DNA of 64,000 nt, from assembly GCA_013298625.1 (NCBI GenBank), contig JAAFIF010000003.1, positions 144,796 through 208,795 of the forward strand. The letters run 5' to 3'. The notes under the pieces were generated by a model that saw only the letters and a program-made list of their open reading frames with translations, searched no databases and was not told the DNA's origin. The translations under genes were made by a program, and so were the position numbers. This stretch comes from Myxococcales bacterium. GTDB taxonomy: Bacteria > Myxococcota_A > Polyangia > Polyangiales > Ga0077539. This document shows positions 61,968 to 64,000 of this stretch, in pieces (position 1 is the stretch's first letter; every line of letters starts with the position of its first letter).

Positions 61968-63533
61968 ATGAACATCCTCTCGTTCGATGCTGACGGGTTC
62001 TGGCTCGATCTCACGGAGGCGCGCGTCGAGCACCCTCCCGCGGCGCCGATGGCTGCCCGGGTGCTGCGCGCGTTCGAGGCGATGCGAGCGCTCGAGTCCG
62101 GCGCGATCGCCAACCCCGATGAGAAGCGCATGGTGGGGCACTATTGGCTGCGCGCGCCCGAGCGCTCTCCGTCGCCCGAGCTGCGCGCGGTGATCAACGA
62201 GACGCGCGAGAAGGTCTTCGCGTTTGCGCGGGACGTGCACGAAGGGCGCGTGGCGCCGCCGCTCGGCGGGCGCTTCGAGAAGCTGCTGGTGATCGGCATC
62301 GGCGGCAGCGCGCTCGGCCCGCAGTTCGTGGCCAACGCGCTCGGGCGCGGGCCCGCGGACGCGATGCAGCCGTTCTTCTTCGACAACACCGACCCGCAAG
62401 GCTTCGAGCGAGTGCTCGCGCGGATCGGCGACGACCTGCCGCGGACGCTCACGATCGTGGTGTCCAAGTCCGGCGGCACCAAAGAGACCCGCAACGGAAT
62501 GCTCGCCGCCGAGCGCGCGTACACGCGCAGCGGGCTCTCGTTTGGCGCGCACGCGGTCGCGGTCACGCAGGCGGGCTCGGAGCTCGATCGCACCGCGCTC
62601 AAGCAGCAGTGGATCGCGCGGTTTCCGATGTGGGACTGGGTCGGCGGTCGCACGAGCGAGCTGTCCGCGGTGGGGTTGCTCCCTGCGGTGCTGCAGGGCG
62701 TCGATGGCAACGAGCTGCTCGCGGGCGCGCGGCGCATGGACGAGCTCACGCGCGTCGAGGACAGCGCGAGCAACCCTGCGATGCGCCTCGCGCTCGCGTG
62801 GCACGCGCTGACCGAAGGGCGCGGCGCGAAGGACATGGTGGTCCTTCCGTACCGCGATCGCATCGAGCTGCTCTCGCGGTACTTGCAGCAGCTGGTGATG
62901 GAGTCGATCGGCAAAGAGCTCGACCTCAACGGCGAGCGCGTGCAGCAGGGCATCGCGGTGTACGGCAACAAGGGCTCGACCGATCAGCACGCGTACGTCC
63001 AGCAATTGCGCGACGGCGTGGACAACTTCTTCGTCACGTTCATCGAGGCGCTCGACGACGAAGAGGCCGAGTTCGACCCCGTCGAGGGCATCGGCGCGAG
63101 CGCTGTTTCTGCGGGCGATTATCTCTTCGGCTTTCTCGAAGGGACGCGCCGCGCGCTCACGGAGAACGGCCGGCGCTCGCTGACGATCACCGTGCGCCGC
63201 TGCGACGCGCGCGCGGTGGGGATGCTCATCGCGCTCTTCGAGCGAACCGTCGGTTTCTATGCGTCGTTGGTCAACGTCAACGCGTACCACCAGCCCGGCG
63301 TCGAAGCAGGAAAGCGCGCGGCGACCGAGCTGCTCGCGCTGCAGGCGCGGGTGCTCGAAGCGCTTCAAGCGAAGAGCGAGCCCAGCACCGCGGCAGAGAT
63401 CGCGGCCACGGTCAGCGCGGACGAGGGCAGCGTGTGGAGGATCCTGCGAAGGCTCAGCGCCAACGCGCACCGCGGCGTGAGCGTGGTCGACGGCGACGGG
63501 ACGAGCGTGCGCTTCGGCGCGTCGCGGATGTAG
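61968..63533 (+). CDS. pgi: glucose-6-phosphate isomerase with C-terminal winged-helix-like extension
   Basis: 521 residues from the ATG at 61968; TACACT ends 11 nt upstream and no Shine-Dalgarno is present. Interconverts glucose-6-phosphate and fructose-6-phosphate. [52 protein letters not shown] and [14 protein letters not shown] carry the active-site motifs. The last 60 residues ([40 protein letters not shown]) form an HTH-like tail seen in some bacterial Pgi enzymes. Confidence 0.93.
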   Translation: MNILSFDADGFWLDLTEARVEHPPAAPMAARVLRAFEAMRALESGAIANPDEKRMVGHYWLRAPERSPSPELRAVINETREKVFAFARDVHEGRVAPPLGGRFEKLLVIGIGGSALGPQFVANALGRGPADAMQPFFFDNTDPQGFERVLARIGDDLPRTLTIVVSKSGGTKETRNGMLAAERAYTRSGLSFGAHAVAVTQAGSELDRTALKQQWIARFPMWDWVGGRTSELSAVGLLPAVLQGVDGNELLAGARRMDELTRVEDSASNPAMRLALAWHALTEGRGAKDMVVLPYRDRIELLSRYLQQLVMESIGKELDLNGERVQQGIAVYGNKGSTDQHAYVQQLRDGVDNFFVTFIEALDDEEAEFDPVEGIGASAVSAGDYLFGFLEGTRRALTENGRRSLTITVRRCDARAVGMLIALFERTVGFYASLVNVNAYHQPGVEAGKRAATELLALQARVLEALQAKSEPSTAAEIAATVSADEGSVWRILRRLSANAHRGVSVVDGDGTSVRFGASRM

Positions 63534-63541
63534 CGAACGAA

Positions 63542-63568
63542 CGAGCGAGCGCCCCGTTGGCTCGCTCG
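63542..63568. terminator. bidirectional hairpin between convergent pgi and guanylyltransferase genes
   Basis: CGAGCGAGC (63542-63550) pairs perfectly with GCTCGCTCG (63560-63568) over a 9-nt loop, in the 45-nt gap between two stop codons. No T-run follows on either strand, so it may work with other factors. Confidence 0.45.
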
Positions 63569-63578
63569 CGACGCTCGG

Positions 63579-64000
63579 TTACAGGGCGTCCTTCTTGCCG
63601 CGCTGGGCGAGGGCGTCGACCGCGCGCTTGACGTCCTGCGCGCGCGAGCGGGGCGCGACGAGGATCGCGTCGGGCGTGTCCACGATGATCAGATCGTCGA
63701 CGCCGATGACGGCGACGATCTTTCCCTTCGGGGCAGAGATCACGTTGCCCGAGGCGTCCTCGAGGACGACCACCGACGGGTCTTCGGCGCGCACGACGTT
63801 GTCGTGCTCGTCCTTGGCGCCGAGCTCCCAGCTCGCTTGCCAGCTGCCCACGTCGCTCCAGCCGCAGTCCGTTGGGACCACGTCGACGCTCGCGACCTTC
63901 TCCATCACGCCGTAGTCGATCGAGACGCTCGGAAACGTGTGAAACACCCGGTCGATCGCCTCTTGCTCGCTCCCGCGGCCCTCGCGCACGTGCGCGTCGA
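63579..64000 (-). CDS. mannose-1-phosphate guanylyltransferase (partial, 5' end missing)
   Basis: The last 140 codons of a gene entering from the right edge. SIDYGVMEKVASVDVVPTDC with GWSDVGSWQASWEL is the ManC/mannose-1-phosphate guanylyltransferase motif, followed by a beta-helix-like end (NVISAPKGKIVAVIGVDDLI, APRSRAQDVKRAVDAL). It makes GDP-mannose for glycans or exopolysaccharide. The N-terminal nucleotide-binding part lies outside the window. Confidence 0.88.
   Translation of the reverse strand, partial: DAHVREGRGSEQEAIDRVFHTFPSVSIDYGVMEKVASVDVVPTDCGWSDVGSWQASWELGAKDEHDNVVRAEDPSVVVLEDASGNVISAPKGKIVAVIGVDDLIIVDTPDAILVAPRSRAQDVKRAVDALAQRGKKDAL

Overview
The window is a high-GC chromosomal segment (G/C at most third codon positions, frequent GTG starts), most consistent with a myxobacterium or other deltaproteobacterium-like lineage. 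The pointers are a TamB/MarC/XseA/Pgi Gram-negative gene set, many lipoproteins, an AfsR-type ATPase regulator and little clustering of related functions outside the ribosomal block. This placement is inference; no rRNA gene is present to fix it. I saw no tRNA, rRNA, CRISPR array, phage or insertion sequence.

Left part (1-9588): an AfsR-like regulator running off the left edge, a secreted alpha/beta hydrolase, a nested inverted-repeat element (3339-3564), two probable 2-oxoglutarate/Fe(II) oxygenases flanking two unknown genes, a small ECF sigma factor unit whose neighbours carry Cys-Cys motifs, and a lipoprotein.

Ribosomal block (9677-22926, all +): rplV-rpsC-rplP-rpmC-rpsQ-rplN-rplX-rplE-rpsN-rpsH-rplF-rplR-rpsE-rpmD-rplO-secY-adk-infA-rpmJ-rpsM-rpsK-rpsD-rpoA-rplQ. 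The usual first six genes of the S10 cluster (rpsJ to rpsS) are not upstream of rplV; a divergent lipoprotein gene and a leader with its own TTGACA promoter stand there instead. Several junctions (rplX/rplE, rplF/rplR, rplO/secY, rpsD/rpoA, rpoA/rplQ) hold strong hairpins or promoters. rplQ is translationally coupled to a class III aminotransferase, followed by LuxE-like and LuxC-like genes: an aldehyde-forming module without luciferase.

Middle part (26541-48092): small zinc or cysteine proteins, a low-complexity basic/acidic protein, a WYL regulator and GST gene with a palindromic operator-like site, a 1577-residue TamB, MarC, a tandem HCCA-isomerase fusion, and a tightly overlapping five-gene operon (37683-40857). 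That operon has a 65-residue peptide gene directly before a radical SAM/SPASM enzyme, flanked by three membrane proteins, and is a candidate RiPP system. Then come a metallophosphoesterase, a degenerate CpXC/coiled-coil protein, and a small operon with a type III inner-rod-like protein plus a lipoprotein.

Right part (48224-64000): folE with an SDR, a LON-domain protein, YajQ, a thioesterase, rsfS (with a basic repeat tail) coupled to rlmH, a TerB-like gene next to a GRAS-domain/TerB fusion, a LysR/MBL-hydrolase divergent pair, xseA, an ArsA-type ATPase coupled to an NTAQ1-like N-terminal glutamine amidase, a zinc-ribbon protein, an FG-GAP lipoprotein, pgi and a partial mannose-1-phosphate guanylyltransferase. 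Many monocistronic genes in this window have a TAnnnT element 8-13 nt before the start codon and no Shine-Dalgarno sequence, which suggests leaderless transcripts.
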